Source: Streptomyces sp. RerS4
GTDB taxonomy: Bacteria > Actinomycetota > Actinomycetes > Streptomycetales > Streptomycetaceae
Length of the DNA stretch: 64,000 nucleotides
Assembly: GCF_023515955.1 (NCBI RefSeq)
Contig: NZ_CP097322.1
Coordinates: 2,358,001-2,422,000, forward strand
Direction of reading: 5' to 3'
Shown: piece after piece, positions 1-8,735 of the stretch
How positions within the stretch are numbered: the stretch's first letter is position 1
Layout: every line of letters starts with the position of its first letter
Made by a program: the position numbers and the translations under genes
Notes under the pieces: model-generated
What the model saw: the letters and a program-made list of their open reading frames with translations, nothing else
Database searches by the model: none
Told to the model about the DNA's origin: nothing

Positions 1-685
1 AGCTCTTGCCGATGAGCGGGTTGAGGGCCTGCTCGGCGAGGCGGGTGGCGAGGGGCTTCTTCATGATGTCCCAGACCAGGAGCTTGTGGTACGCCTTCAC
101 GGGCAGCGCCTGGTCGTTGTCGACGCCGAAGGCGCACTTGAGCCACCAGTACGGGGAGTGCAGGCCGTGCGCGTGGTGGGTGCCGTAGGGCTTGAGGCCG
201 GCGGCCTCCATCTTGCCGAGCAGTTCGTCCGCCTTGTAGATGCGGATGTGGCCGCCCTCCACCTCGTGGTAGGCGTCGGACAGGGTCCAGCAGATCTTCT
301 CCGGGCCGTAGCGCGGGACGGTGATGGCGATGCGGCCGCCGGGCTTGAGGACGCGGACCATCTCGGCGAGCACGCCCTTGTCGTCGGGGATGTGCTCCAT
401 CACCTCGGAGATGATGACGACGTCGAAGGACTCGTCGGGGAAGGGCAGCGCGAGGGCGTCGCCCTCCATGGCGGTGGCGGTGGCGCCGGCGGGGGCCTCA
501 CCGGCCTCCTTCATCGCGGCGAACCACTTCGCGACCTCGCGGATCTCCTCGCCGTTGCGGTCGACGGCGACCACCTGGGCGCCGCGCCGGTAGCACTCGA
601 AGGCGTGCCGGCCTGCGCCGCAGCCCAGATCGAGCACGCGGTCGCCTGCGGCGAGCGGGAACCTGGAGAAATCGACGGTCAGCAC
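1..685 (-). CDS. Class I SAM-dependent methyltransferase (3' end cut by window edge)
   Basis: Reads from a GTG at 685 to the window edge without a stop, so the C-terminus is missing. The N-terminus carries the glycine-rich SAM-binding motif DLGCGAGRHA near residue 20, followed by an acidic strand end (VVAVDRN) and the later motifs DVVIISEVMEHIP and LKPGGRIAITVPR, which define a class I (Rossmann) small-molecule or lipid methyltransferase. It lies 67 bp downstream of a GT4 glycosyltransferase on the same strand, so the two are probably co-transcribed and may modify the same glycan or glycolipid. The substrate cannot be read from the sequence. The start is uncertain because the ribosome site is weak, but homologous sequence begins immediately after it. 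Confidence 0.85.
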   Translation of the reverse strand, partial: MLTVDFSRFPLAAGDRVLDLGCGAGRHAFECYRRGAQVVAVDRNGEEIREVAKWFAAMKEAGEAPAGATATAMEGDALALPFPDESFDVVIISEVMEHIPDDKGVLAEMVRVLKPGGRIAITVPRYGPEKICWTLSDAYHEVEGGHIRIYKADELLGKMEAAGLKPYGTHHAHGLHSPYWWLKCAFGVDNDQALPVKAYHKLLVWDIMKKPLATRLAEQALNPLIGKS

Positions 686-752
686 GGGGGCCTGCCTTCG
701 CTGTCGCGGGGGTGAAGGGTGATGCGGATGGTGCGGGCGGGAAGGACTGACG

Positions 753-2087
753 TCACCGGGAGGACCGGCGACCGGGCCCGGCGGCGGCCGACGCCCGCTG
801 CCGCTCGATGGCGGCGCGGTAGTGCCGGACGGTGCCCTCGGCGGCCTTGGCCCAGGTGAAGCGGGTCAGGACGCGTTCCCGTCCGGCGGCTCCGAGGCGG
901 GCGCGCAGCCCGTCGTCCCCGAGCAGCCGGCCCAGGGCCCCGGCCAGCGCCCCCGCGTCGCCGGGCGGGACGGCCAGGCAGGTCTCCCCGTCGGGGCCGG
1001 CGACCTCGGGGATGGCTCCGCCGGTGGTCGCGACCAGGGGGGTGCCGGTGGCCATGGCCTCGGCCGCCGGGAGGGAGAAGCCCTCGTAGAGGGAGGGCAC
1101 GCAGGCGACCTGCGCGCTGCGCACGAGGTCGACGAGCTCGGTGTCGGTGATGCCCTTGACGAAGCGGACCGCGTCCTGGAGTGCGTACTTCTCGATCGCG
1201 CGGGCGACCGGTCCGCTCTCGGCGCGCTTGCCGACGACGACGAGGTGGGCGTCGGGGCGTTCGGTCCGCAGTTTCGCGAGGGCTTCGACGAGGTGCACCA
1301 GGCCCTTGAGCGGGACGTCGGCGCTGGAGGTCGTCACGATCCGCCCGGGGACCTCGGCGACGGACGGGTCCGGCGACCACAGGTCGGTGTCGGCGCCGAT
1401 GTGCACGACGTGGATGCGCTCGTCGCGCACGCCGAGGTGCTCGGCGATCTCCTGCCGGGAGGACCCGGAGACCGTGACCACGGACCCGAGCCGGCGGGCG
1501 ACGCGGCCCTGCATGCGCGTGAAGGCGTACCAACGGCGCACGGAGAGGCGCTTGAGGCGGCCCTTGGCGGCGGCGAGGTCGAGGCGGCGGTCGACGGTGA
1601 TCGGGTGGTGGATGGTCGTCACGAGCGGGGCGCCGAGGTCGGCCAACAGGCCGTAGCCGAGGGTCTGGTTGTCGTGGATGACGTCGAACTCACCGACCCG
1701 CTCGCGCAGGTGACGCCGGGCGCGGAGCGAGAAGGTCAGCGGCTCGGGGAAGCCGCCGGTCCACATCGTCGCGACTTCCAGGGCGTCGATCCAGTCCCGG
1801 TACTCGTCGCGCTTGGGGGTGCGGAACGGGTCGGGGCTGCGGTACAGGTCCAGGCTCGGCAGCTCGGTGAGCGTGGCGCCGGTGTCGAGCACGGGGTAGG
1901 GCTGCGCGCCGATCACCTCGACGGAGTGGCCCAGCTTCACGAGCTCGCGCGAGAGGTGGCGGACGTAGACGCCCTGACCGCCGCAGAACGGGTTCCCCTT
2001 ATAGGTGAGGAGTGCGATGCGCAACGGGCGGTCGCCGTCGGTGGCGGTTCCCTCGAAAGGGCTCGTCACCATGGCCTCTGCGGTCAC
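753..2087 (-). CDS. Glycosyltransferase family 4 (GT-B fold)
   Basis: 444 residues starting at GTG 2087, preceded by a GGGGG ribosome site about 6 nt upstream; an ATG at 2072 is an alternative. The N-terminal part has the GT-B glycine loop (YKGNPFCGGQGVYVRHL, near residue 25) and the C-terminal half carries the family 4 nucleotide-sugar site with an EX7E-like signature (EGFSLPAAEAMATGTP). GT4 enzymes transfer a sugar from an NDP-sugar donor with retention of configuration, typically onto lipid or glycan acceptors in the cytosol. The downstream methyltransferase is on the same strand. A KstR-like operator lies 55-68 bp upstream of the start, between this gene and a divergent TetR regulator. 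Donor and acceptor are unknown. Confidence 0.88.
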   Translation of the reverse strand: MTAEAMVTSPFEGTATDGDRPLRIALLTYKGNPFCGGQGVYVRHLSRELVKLGHSVEVIGAQPYPVLDTGATLTELPSLDLYRSPDPFRTPKRDEYRDWIDALEVATMWTGGFPEPLTFSLRARRHLRERVGEFDVIHDNQTLGYGLLADLGAPLVTTIHHPITVDRRLDLAAAKGRLKRLSVRRWYAFTRMQGRVARRLGSVVTVSGSSRQEIAEHLGVRDERIHVVHIGADTDLWSPDPSVAEVPGRIVTTSSADVPLKGLVHLVEALAKLRTERPDAHLVVVGKRAESGPVARAIEKYALQDAVRFVKGITDTELVDLVRSAQVACVPSLYEGFSLPAAEAMATGTPLVATTGGAIPEVAGPDGETCLAVPPGDAGALAGALGRLLGDDGLRARLGAAGRERVLTRFTWAKAAEGTVRHYRAAIERQRASAAAGPGRRSSR

Positions 2088-2141
2088 TCTCGGCCCCCTT
2101 CTCCCTGCAACTTTCGCCGGAGCGTAACCGCTCGCATAATG

Positions 2142-2155
2142 TAGAACAAGTTTCA
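2142..2155. promoter_or_regulatory. KstR-type operator
   Basis: TAGAACAAGTTTCA is an exact match to the 14-bp consensus TNNAACNNGTTNNA reported for the mycobacterial cholesterol repressor KstR. It lies in the 228-bp divergent region between the GT4 gene and the TetR gene, so it could control either or both. The match is seen directly. Binding is inferred. Confidence 0.7.
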
Positions 2156-2315
2156 GACTTGATCCGTCGAAGACCATTGAATCTACCGGCCGGAAACCAC
2201 ACCGTAAGAGGCGGAGCGGGTGATTCGCGCCACGGCTCGCACACCTGACATGCTGACTTTCGGACCATCCCGGAATCAGCCGCCGCCACGACACGGAACG
2301 CCAGGAACGGGACAC

Positions 2316-2951
2316 ATGACAGCGGAAGCGAAGGCCGTCACGACACCGGCGACCACCCCGGCGTCCCCTCCCCTGACGGAGCGCCAGGAGGCACGCCGCC
2401 GCCGGATCCTGCACGCCAGCGCGCAGCTGGCCAGCCGGGGCGGCTTCGACGCCGTCCAGATGCGGGAGGTCGCGGAGGCCGCAGGCGTGGCGCTGGGCAC
2501 GCTGTACCGGTACTTCCCCTCCAAGGTGCACCTGCTGGTGGCCACCATGCAGGACCAGCTCCAGCACATGCACACGACGCTGCGCAAGCGCCCCCCGGCG
2601 GCGCAGGACCCGGCGGAGCGGGTGGCGGAGACCCTGATGCGGGCCTTCCGCGCACTGCAACGCGAACCGCACCTGGCGGACGCCATGGTCCGCGCCCTGA
2701 CGTTCGCGGACCGCAGCGTGAGCCCGGAGGTGGACACGGTCTCGCGGCTGACCACGGCGATCATCCTGGACGCGATGGGTCTGGACGCCCCGCCGACGGC
2801 GGAACAGCTCTCGGCGGTCCGCGTCATCGAACACACCTGGCACTCGGCCCTGATCACCTGGCTCTCGGGCCGCGCCTCCATCGCCCAGGTCAAGATCGAC
2901 ATCGAAACGGTCTGCCGCCTCATCGACCTGACGTCCCCGGAAAAGGCCTGA
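2316..2951 (+). CDS. kstR: TetR-family regulator, KstR-like
   Basis: 211 residues from ATG 2316, which has an AGGAACGGG ribosome site; an upstream in-frame start at 2220 has no comparable site. After a proline/threonine-rich leader comes a typical TetR helix-turn-helix (MREVAEAAGVALGTLYRYF, about residues 46-65) and an all-helical ligand-binding domain. The sequence resembles the KstR group, repressors released by sterol-derived CoA thioesters. Support comes from context: a perfect KstR-type operator lies upstream, and near-matches lie in front of the thiolase, P450 and aldehyde dehydrogenase genes nearby. Function as repressor of a sterol side-chain oxidation set is inferred. Confidence 0.8.
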   Translation: MTAEAKAVTTPATTPASPPLTERQEARRRRILHASAQLASRGGFDAVQMREVAEAAGVALGTLYRYFPSKVHLLVATMQDQLQHMHTTLRKRPPAAQDPAERVAETLMRAFRALQREPHLADAMVRALTFADRSVSPEVDTVSRLTTAIILDAMGLDAPPTAEQLSAVRVIEHTWHSALITWLSGRASIAQVKIDIETVCRLIDLTSPEKA

Positions 2952-2970
2952 AACGGCGCTGCTCCGGGGC

Positions 2971-3507
2971 TCAGCCGTGGTGGGGTTCGCGGGTGGCGGC
3001 GTCGCGGCGGAAGGCTTCGTCGCAGGGGCGGTCGTGGCGTTCGGCCAGCAGGGAGAGGGTGTTCAGGAGGCCGCCGTTGCCGACCGTGAGGGTCCAGGGG
3101 CCGCTGCCGAACCGGGTCTCGGGCACGGGGTCGCCGCGTCGGCCCGTGACTCGCCAGCCCCGCCGCGTCAACTCCGCTTCGACGGCGGCCAGTCGGGCTC
3201 CGTCGGCGGGCCCCGTGCCCATCCAGTCCGCGACGCAGTCGGTCGTCGCGCCCTGCGGGGCGGGCAGCGGCGCGCCGTCGGTGACGCCGGAGGCGGCGGT
3301 CGCGGCGGTCAGCTCCGCGAGCACCGCGCCGCGCGCGGCGTCCCGCCCGGTGCGGGCCGGGACGCCGCCCACCGGCTCGACCGGGACCCAGCCCATCGGG
3401 TCCGGCGGGGCCGGAGGGGAGGACAGCGCGGCGCCCCCGAGTGCCACACCACCGGCCAGGGCCAGGACCACACCCCCGGCCACGACGGCCCACCTGCTCG
3501 CGTTCAC
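2971..3507 (-). CDS. Secreted or membrane-anchored protein of unknown function
   Basis: 178 residues. The N-terminus has one hydrophobic segment (WAVVAGGVVLALAGGVAL, about residues 7-24) that could be a signal anchor. The rest is hydrophilic with two cysteines (in TTDCVADW and RPCDEAF), which could pair outside the cell. No enzyme motif is visible, and I do not recognise the family. The gene lies directly upstream of the ferredoxin gene's stop, on the same strand, but is separated from it and need not share its operon. The C-terminus ends in a histidine-rich tail (REPHHG). Confidence 0.75.
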   Translation of the reverse strand: MNASRWAVVAGGVVLALAGGVALGGAALSSPPAPPDPMGWVPVEPVGGVPARTGRDAARGAVLAELTAATAASGVTDGAPLPAPQGATTDCVADWMGTGPADGARLAAVEAELTRRGWRVTGRRGDPVPETRFGSGPWTLTVGNGGLLNTLSLLAERHDRPCDEAFRRDAATREPHHG

Positions 3508-3541
3508 GCTGCTCTCCTGTCCCCGCCGGTGCGGACACAGG

Positions 3542-3775
3542 CTAGTCCTCCGGGGGGAAGACCGGTTCGCCGGTGGGGGCGAGGGTGATGAGGATGGCTT
3601 CCACCGGGCAGCCCTCGGCGGCCGTCAGGGTCGGTTCGTTCGCGTCCGTCTCCGGGGAGCGGGGGTGGGACTGGCGGGCCGAGTCGAGGGTGAAGCCGTC
3701 CGGGGCGTGGTTCACGCAGAAGCCGGAGCCGATGCAGACCCCCCGGTCCACCTCGACCTGCCAGCGGTCTCCCAT
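3542..3775 (-). CDS. [3Fe-4S] ferredoxin, P450 redox partner type
   Basis: 77 residues. The cluster ligands are C14 and C20 in CIGSGFC and C56 in AAEGCPVEA. The usual second cysteine position is a serine (S17), which is diagnostic of actinobacterial [3Fe-4S] ferredoxins that pass electrons to cytochromes P450. The start overlaps the aldehyde dehydrogenase stop codon (GTGATG across 3773-3778), so translation is coupled; the GTG at 3778 is the alternative start. With a CYP125-like P450 gene about 11 kb away under the same type of operator, it is a natural electron donor for that enzyme, though this pairing is an inference. Confidence 0.92.
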   Translation of the reverse strand: MGDRWQVEVDRGVCIGSGFCVNHAPDGFTLDSARQSHPRSPETDANEPTLTAAEGCPVEAILITLAPTGEPVFPPED

Positions 3776-5226
3776 CACGCACCCGCCGGCAGGTGGATCA
3801 TCTTGTGCTCCAGGTACTCGCTCAGCCCCTCGGGCCCGAACTCCCTTCCCACGCCGCTGTTCTTGTAGCCGCCGAAGGGCCCGAGCATGTCCAGGCTGAA
3901 CGTGTTCACGTTGAACGTGCCGGTACGCACCCCCCGCGCGAAGTCGATGCCGTGCTCGACGTCCGCCGTCCAGACGCTGCCGCTGAGGCCGAACTCCGAG
4001 TCGTTGGCCACCCGCAGCGCCTCCGCCTCGTCCCCGTAGGGGATCAGGCAGACGACGGGGCCGAAGATCTCCTCGCGGGCGATCCGCATCCCGTTGTGGA
4101 CGTCGCCGAAGAGGGTCGGCTCGACGTACCAGCCGCGCTCCAGGCCCTTCGGGCGACCGCCGCCGCTGAGGATCTTGGCGCCCTCCTCCTGGCCGATGCG
4201 GATGTAGTCCAGCGACCGCTGCTGCTGGCGCCGGGCGACGAGCGGCCCGAGCTGGGTCGCCGGGTCCAGCGGGTCGCCGACGACGAGGGCCCCGGCCGCC
4301 GCCGCGAGCGCGTCGGCGATCTCCTCGTAGCGGCCGCGCGGGGCGAGGATCCGGGTCTGGGCCACGCACGCCTGGCCGTTGTTCATCCAGGCGGCGGGGA
4401 CGATGCCGGCGACGGTGGCGTCCAGGTCGGCGTCGGGCAGGATCACGGCGGCGGACTTGCCTCCGAGTTCCAGGGTGACCCGGGTCAGGTTGCGGGCGGC
4501 GACCTCCATGACGCGCCGGCCGGCCGGCACCGAGCCGGTGAAGGCCACCTTGTCGACGCCCGGGTGGCCGACCAGGTACTCGCTGACCTCCCGGTCGGCG
4601 GGCAGGATCGACAGCACCCCCTCGGGCAGCCCCGCCTCCCGCGCGATGTCGGCCAGGATGTAGGAGTCGAGCGGGGCCTCGGGCGAGGGCTTGAGGATCA
4701 CCGTCGAGCCGGTGAGCAGCGCGGGCGCGAGCTTCGCGGCGGCCACGAACTGCGGCACGTTCCACGGGATGACGGCGGCGACGACCCCGACGGGCTCGCG
4801 GCGCACCAGGATCGACCCGAGCACGCCCTGCCGGCGCTCCTCGTAGGGGTAGTCGGCGGCGACCTTGATGGCGGAGTCGTAGACCATCATCGCGCCGAGG
4901 GCCTGGGCGAGGACGCTCCAGGAGTACGGGGAGCCGTTCTGGGAGCTGATCGAGCGGGCTATCTCCTCGTGGCGGACGGCGATGGCGTCCTTGATGCGGG
5001 AGACGACGGCGACGCGCTCTTCCAGGGTGGTGCGCGGCCAGGGGCCCTCGTCGAAGGCCTTGCGGGCGGCGGCGACGGCGCGATCGACGTCGGCGCGGGA
5101 GGCGTGGGGGACGCTGCCGATGACCTGCTCGGTGTGGGGGGAGACGATCCGGATGGTGTCGGTGCCCAGCGGATCGGTCCATTCGCCGCCGATGAACAGT
5201 TGTCCGTGTTCCACGAGCTCGGTCAT
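3775..5226 (-). CDS. NAD(P)-dependent aldehyde dehydrogenase
   Basis: 483 residues, the normal length for the superfamily. The start has a clear AGGAGG site. Catalytic residues are visible: general base E253 in TLELGGKS and nucleophile C287 in NNGQACVAQTR. The cofactor-binding stretches IPWNVP and KPSPEAPL and the FGPV motif of the substrate channel are also present. It oxidises an aldehyde to the acid with NAD(P)+ in the cytosol. It forms a two-gene operon with the ferredoxin. A near-match to the KstR operator lies at 5271-5284, 45 bp upstream of the start, suggesting a role in oxidising a sterol side-chain aldehyde produced by P450 chemistry. The actual substrate is not known. Confidence 0.93.
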   Translation of the reverse strand: MTELVEHGQLFIGGEWTDPLGTDTIRIVSPHTEQVIGSVPHASRADVDRAVAAARKAFDEGPWPRTTLEERVAVVSRIKDAIAVRHEEIARSISSQNGSPYSWSVLAQALGAMMVYDSAIKVAADYPYEERRQGVLGSILVRREPVGVVAAVIPWNVPQFVAAAKLAPALLTGSTVILKPSPEAPLDSYILADIAREAGLPEGVLSILPADREVSEYLVGHPGVDKVAFTGSVPAGRRVMEVAARNLTRVTLELGGKSAAVILPDADLDATVAGIVPAAWMNNGQACVAQTRILAPRGRYEEIADALAAAAGALVVGDPLDPATQLGPLVARRQQQRSLDYIRIGQEEGAKILSGGGRPKGLERGWYVEPTLFGDVHNGMRIAREEIFGPVVCLIPYGDEAEALRVANDSEFGLSGSVWTADVEHGIDFARGVRTGTFNVNTFSLDMLGPFGGYKNSGVGREFGPEGLSEYLEHKMIHLPAGA

Positions 5227-5270
5227 CGCTGCTGCCTCCTGGGGCCGGTCGCCGGTCGCGTCTCGAAAAC

Positions 5271-5284
5271 TGATACCAGTTCTA
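5271..5284. promoter_or_regulatory. KstR-like operator upstream of aldehyde dehydrogenase
   Basis: Read on the minus strand the site is TAGAACTGGTATCA, which fits TNNAACNNGTTNNA with one mismatch (GTA for GTT). It sits in a 20-bp imperfect palindrome, 5268-5287, whose outer arms AACT/AGTT match those of the site upstream of the thiolase gene. Position and similarity are seen directly. Control by the KstR-like regulator is inferred. Confidence 0.6.
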
Positions 5285-5408
5285 GTTGGAGGAGTCCACG
5301 GCCATGACGGAACGGGCGGGAAGATCTGGCGACTAGTCAGGAGGGAGGGAAGATGGTCGACTTGGGCTACCAGTGGAACACGTTCTCGTCGCGCGCGCAG
5401 GGGGTCTC

Positions 5409-6479
5409 ATGCCGAAGGACTCGTCACCCTCGTCACACTCGTCGCAGGTGACCGACCACGGGGGCGGGGTGTGGGGCATCAAGGTCCCGATCCCCGACAA
5501 CCCGCTCGGGCACACCCTCGTCCACGTCCTCGACACCGATCGCGGGCCGGTCCTCATCGACACCGGCTGGGACGACCCCACCTCCTGGGACGCCCTCACC
5601 GCCGGGCTCGGCGCGCTCGGCATCGTCGTCGCCGACGTGCACGGCGTGGTCATCACCCACCACCACCCCGACCACCACGGCCTGTCCGGGCAGGTACGGG
5701 AGGCCTCGGGCGCGTGGATCGCCATGCACGCCGCCGACACCGAGGTCGTCGTACGCACCCGATCCGCCGAGCCCGGCGTCTGGTTCGACTACATGGGCGA
5801 GAAGCTCGCCGCCGCCGGAGCCCCCGAGGAACACCTCGCCCCGCTCCGGGCGGCCCGCGCGAGCGGCCGGCTGCGCACCCTGCCCGGACTGCGCGCGGCC
5901 GTCCCCGACCGGGAGATCGTCCCCGGCGAACCGCTGCCGCTCGCCGGCCGCCGGCTGCGCGCGATCTGGACCCCCGGCCACACCCCCGGCCACGTCTGCC
6001 TGCACCTGGAGGAGGCCCACCCGGCGAACCTCCCCGGCAACGGCCGGCTCTTCTCCGGCGACCACCTGCTGCCGGGGATCTCCCCGCACATCGGCCTCTA
6101 CGAGGACCCGTCCGACGACCGGATCACCGACCCCCTCGGCGACTACCTCGACTCCCTCGAACGCGTCGGCCGCCTGGAGCCCGCCGAGGTGCTGCCCGCG
6201 CACCAGCACGCCTTCACCGACGCGCCCGCCCGCGTACGGGAGCTGCTGGAGCACCACGAGGAACGGCTGACCGGGCTGTGGCGGCTGCTGGCCGCCGCCC
6301 CGCTGAGCCCGTGGGGGCTCGCGGAACGGATGGAGTGGAACCGGCCCTGGGAGCGGATCCCGTACGGCTCGCGCAACATCGCCGTCTCGGAGGCGGAGGC
6401 CCACCTGCGGCGGCTGGTCAAGCAGGGCCGGGCCGAGGCGGTACCGGGCACGGACCCGGTCGTGTACCGGGCGCTGTAA
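5409..6479 (+). CDS. Metallo-beta-lactamase-fold hydrolase
   Basis: 356 residues from ATG 5409, with AGGGGG eight bases upstream; a GTG at 5373 in the same frame is less likely. The zinc site HxHxDH is intact: H84, H86, D88 and H89 in THHHPDHHG, with further metal ligands expected at GHTPGHVC and SGDHLLPG. The C-terminal 100 residues form the helical winged extension seen in lactonase-like and RNase Z-like members. Members hydrolyse thioesters, lactones or phosphodiesters, and the substrate cannot be told here. It is divergent from the aldehyde dehydrogenase operon and shares the intergenic region holding the KstR-like site, so co-regulation is possible. Confidence 0.88.
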   Translation: MPKDSSPSSHSSQVTDHGGGVWGIKVPIPDNPLGHTLVHVLDTDRGPVLIDTGWDDPTSWDALTAGLGALGIVVADVHGVVITHHHPDHHGLSGQVREASGAWIAMHAADTEVVVRTRSAEPGVWFDYMGEKLAAAGAPEEHLAPLRAARASGRLRTLPGLRAAVPDREIVPGEPLPLAGRRLRAIWTPGHTPGHVCLHLEEAHPANLPGNGRLFSGDHLLPGISPHIGLYEDPSDDRITDPLGDYLDSLERVGRLEPAEVLPAHQHAFTDAPARVRELLEHHEERLTGLWRLLAAAPLSPWGLAERMEWNRPWERIPYGSRNIAVSEAEAHLRRLVKQGRAEAVPGTDPVVYRAL

Positions 6480-6526
6480 GGGGCGCCCCCGCCCGGCGCC
6501 ACCCGGGCCGTGCGCTACGGGCCGGT

Positions 6527-6650
6527 ACAGTGAGGGGCGTCGTCCACCCTTCCGGACGGGGGGAAGCCGGTGCGAATCCGGCGCTGACCCGCAGCCGTGA
6601 CCCGGCCCGCCGCGTGCGGGACGGCAAGCCGGAATGCCCCGCCGGAGGTG
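6527..6650 (+). ncRNA. Cobalamin (AdoCbl) riboswitch
   Basis: The conserved core is readable in order: GGGGGAAGCCGGTGCGAATC, then CCGGCGCTGACCCGCAGCCG with TGA, a variable stem, and the 3' element AAGCCGGAATGCCC. These match the B12 box and its kissing partner. A stable GC hairpin (CCGCCGG/CCGGCGG, about 6662-6680) follows, a likely expression platform. The next gene starts at 6769. Cobalamin binding should switch the downstream operon off, consistent with the operon importing cobalamin. Confidence 0.92.
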
Positions 6651-6768
6651 CGCGGCTCGTGCCGCCGGGCCCCCCGGCGGCCGGCACCGTCGAGGTAAAC
6701 GGAGCCGGAGCCCGGTGCCTGCGCGTGCCTGCCTCCCGTTCCCCAGCACGAGAGGCACCCGCCCCGCC

Positions 6769-8031
6769 ATGAACGTTCGCCGCAGCGCCGCCGCGCTCGC
6801 CGCCTCCGCCGTGCTCTGCGTGGGCGCCGCCCCCGCAGCCCTCGCCGACACCCCGCCGCCGTCCCCGTCGGCGCCGCCGGTCGTCCCGTCCGGCCTGTTC
6901 GGCAAGGCCGACCCGACGTACGACGGCGTGTGGCGCCAGTCCCTGGCGCTGCTGGCCCAGCGGACGGTCGGCCTCAAGCCGGCCCCGCAGGCCGTCGACT
7001 GGCTCACCGGCCAGCAGTGCGCGAACGGCGGCTTCGCCTCGTTCCGCGCGGACGCCGCGAAGGCCTGCGAGGCGACGACCATGCTCGACACCAACGCCAC
7101 CGCCATGGCCGTGCAGGCCCTGAAGGCCCTCGGCGGCAAGGACGAGGCCGTCAAGAAGGGCGTGGACTGGCTGAAGTCCGTCCAGAACGAGGACGGCGGC
7201 TGGGCCTACGTCCCCGGCTCCCCCAGCGAGGGCAGCTCCACCGCGATCGTCACCAGCGCCCTCGCCGTGGCGGGCGAGAAGCCGGCCGACGTGAAGTCCA
7301 AGGCCGGCAAGTCCGCCCACGACGGCCTGCTGGCCTTCCAGCTCGGCTGCTCCACCGAGCCGGCCGCCGACCGGGGCGCCTTCGGGTACCAGCCGGCCGA
7401 CGGCAAGCTCGCCGCGAACGCCGACGCCACGGCCGCCGCCGCACTGGCCGCCGTCGGCAAGGGCGCGCTCGTCGCACCCGCCGGCGCCGACACCCCGGCC
7501 ACCGCCCTGACCTGCCCGGCGACCGCCGGCGACGTGGCGGGCGCGGCCCAGGGCGCGGCCGGCTACCTGGCCGAGGCCCTCAAGAAGGACGGGCACCTCA
7601 CGGCCGTCACCCCCGGCGCGGACCAGCCCACCGCCGACACCGGCAACACCGCCGACGCGGTGCTCGCGCTGGCGGCGACCGGTCACCGCCAGTCGGCGGC
7701 GCCCGCGCTGGAGTGGCTCAAGGGCAACACGGCGCAGTGGTCGCAGGGCAACCCGGCGGCGCTCGGCACCCTGATCCTCGTCGCCCACGCGACCGGCACC
7801 GACCCGAAGGCCTTCGGCGGCGCCGACCTGGTCTCCGCCCTGAACGCCACGGGCCCCGCCCCGCAGCAGGCCGAGGCGAAGCCCAACGAGGCCAAGGGCG
7901 ACAAGGGCGACAAGGCCAAGGACCAGGGCTCCGGCAACCAGAACGTGTGGTGGATCGTCGGCGCGGGCGCCGCCGCCGGCATGGGCATCGGCATCCTGCT
8001 GAGCGGCCGCCGGAAGAAGAACCAGCTGTGA
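6769..8031 (+). CDS. Secreted alpha/alpha-toroid (prenyltransferase-repeat) protein, transcobalamin-N-like
   Basis: 420 residues with a Sec signal peptide (cleavage expected after APAALAD, about residue 28), several squalene-cyclase/prenyltransferase-type helical repeats (for example AVDWLTGQQCANGGFASF and GVDWLKSVQNEDGGWAY), a charged linker of EAKGDKGDKAKD type, one C-terminal transmembrane helix and a basic tail (GRRKKNQL). It is therefore anchored outside the membrane. Vertebrate transcobalamin and intrinsic factor bind B12 with the same alpha6/alpha6 barrel. Placement directly behind a cobalamin riboswitch and in front of an ECF transporter suggests it captures cobalamin. No enzymatic residues typical of cyclases were noted. 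B12 binding is inferred. Confidence 0.82.
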   Translation: MNVRRSAAALAASAVLCVGAAPAALADTPPPSPSAPPVVPSGLFGKADPTYDGVWRQSLALLAQRTVGLKPAPQAVDWLTGQQCANGGFASFRADAAKACEATTMLDTNATAMAVQALKALGGKDEAVKKGVDWLKSVQNEDGGWAYVPGSPSEGSSTAIVTSALAVAGEKPADVKSKAGKSAHDGLLAFQLGCSTEPAADRGAFGYQPADGKLAANADATAAAALAAVGKGALVAPAGADTPATALTCPATAGDVAGAAQGAAGYLAEALKKDGHLTAVTPGADQPTADTGNTADAVLALAATGHRQSAAPALEWLKGNTAQWSQGNPAALGTLILVAHATGTDPKAFGGADLVSALNATGPAPQQAEAKPNEAKGDKGDKAKDQGSGNQNVWWIVGAGAAAGMGIGILLSGRRKKNQL

Positions 8032-8735
8032 GCAGCCGCCGCGGCCACACCCCGGCGGGCCCCGTCCTGGCCCTCCTGTCCACCCTGGGTCTGCTCCTGA
8101 CCCTGTTCGCGGCGACCCCGGCGCTGGCGGCGAGCTACCGCTACTGGTCGTTCTGGGACGCGAAGGACGGCCAGTGGGCGTACGCCACCCAGGGCCCGTC
8201 GACCGCCCGCCCGGCCGACGGCACGGTCCTCGGCTTCCGCTTCGCCGTGAGCAAGGACGCCGGGGCCGAGGCGGCCCGGCCGCGCGCCGCCGCCGACTTC
8301 GCGGCCGCCTGCGCGGACACCGCCCCGGTCGCGGGCCGCAAGCGGGTCGGCGTGGTCATCGACTTCGGTCTCCCGACGGACGCCCCCGGCGGTGAGAACC
8401 CGCCGCAGGACGCGCCGCGCACCGCCTGCGCGCAGGTGGCCCCGGAGGCCACGGCCGCCGAGGCGCTGGCCGAGGTGGCGAAGCCGCTGCGCTACAACGG
8501 CGCGGCACTGCTGTGCGGGATCTCGGGCTATCCGAAGTCGGGCTGTGGCGAACCGATCGCCGACACCGGGAACGAGGCGTCCGGCGCGGCCTCGCCCGCG
8601 ACGTCCGCCTCCCCGCAGGCGGCGCCCGCCACCGAGGGGTCCTCGGGCCCGTCGGCGGGCCTGGTCGCGGGCATCGCAGCCGTCGCCGCCCTGGCGGCGG
8701 CCGGCATCTGGCAGTCCCGCCGCCGCAGGCGGTGA
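8028..8735 (+). CDS. Secreted, membrane-anchored protein; candidate transcobalamin C-terminal-like domain
   Basis: 235 residues. GTG 8028 overlaps the previous stop by 4 bp. It has a signal peptide (ending near TPALAAS), a compact extracellular domain beginning SYRYWSFWDAKDGQWAYA, four cysteines, an alanine/serine/proline linker, a C-terminal transmembrane helix (AGLVAGIAAVAALAAAG) and a basic end (RRRRR). It is part of the B12-riboswitch operon. Because transcobalamin pairs an alpha-toroid with a small C-terminal beta domain (DUF4430 family), this product is a good candidate for that second half, encoded separately. I cannot confirm the fold by reading alone. Confidence 0.72.
   Translation: MSSRRGHTPAGPVLALLSTLGLLLTLFAATPALAASYRYWSFWDAKDGQWAYATQGPSTARPADGTVLGFRFAVSKDAGAEAARPRAAADFAAACADTAPVAGRKRVGVVIDFGLPTDAPGGENPPQDAPRTACAQVAPEATAAEALAEVAKPLRYNGAALLCGISGYPKSGCGEPIADTGNEASGAASPATSASPQAAPATEGSSGPSAGLVAGIAAVAALAAAGIWQSRRRRR

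Noticed and set aside
679..1533. Large Arg/Pro-rich frames antisense or out of frame to the glycosyltransferase
   Set aside because: Composition (Arg, Pro, Gly, Ala only) and overlap with a clear enzyme mark them as shadows. The same applies to most long frames opposite real genes in this window.
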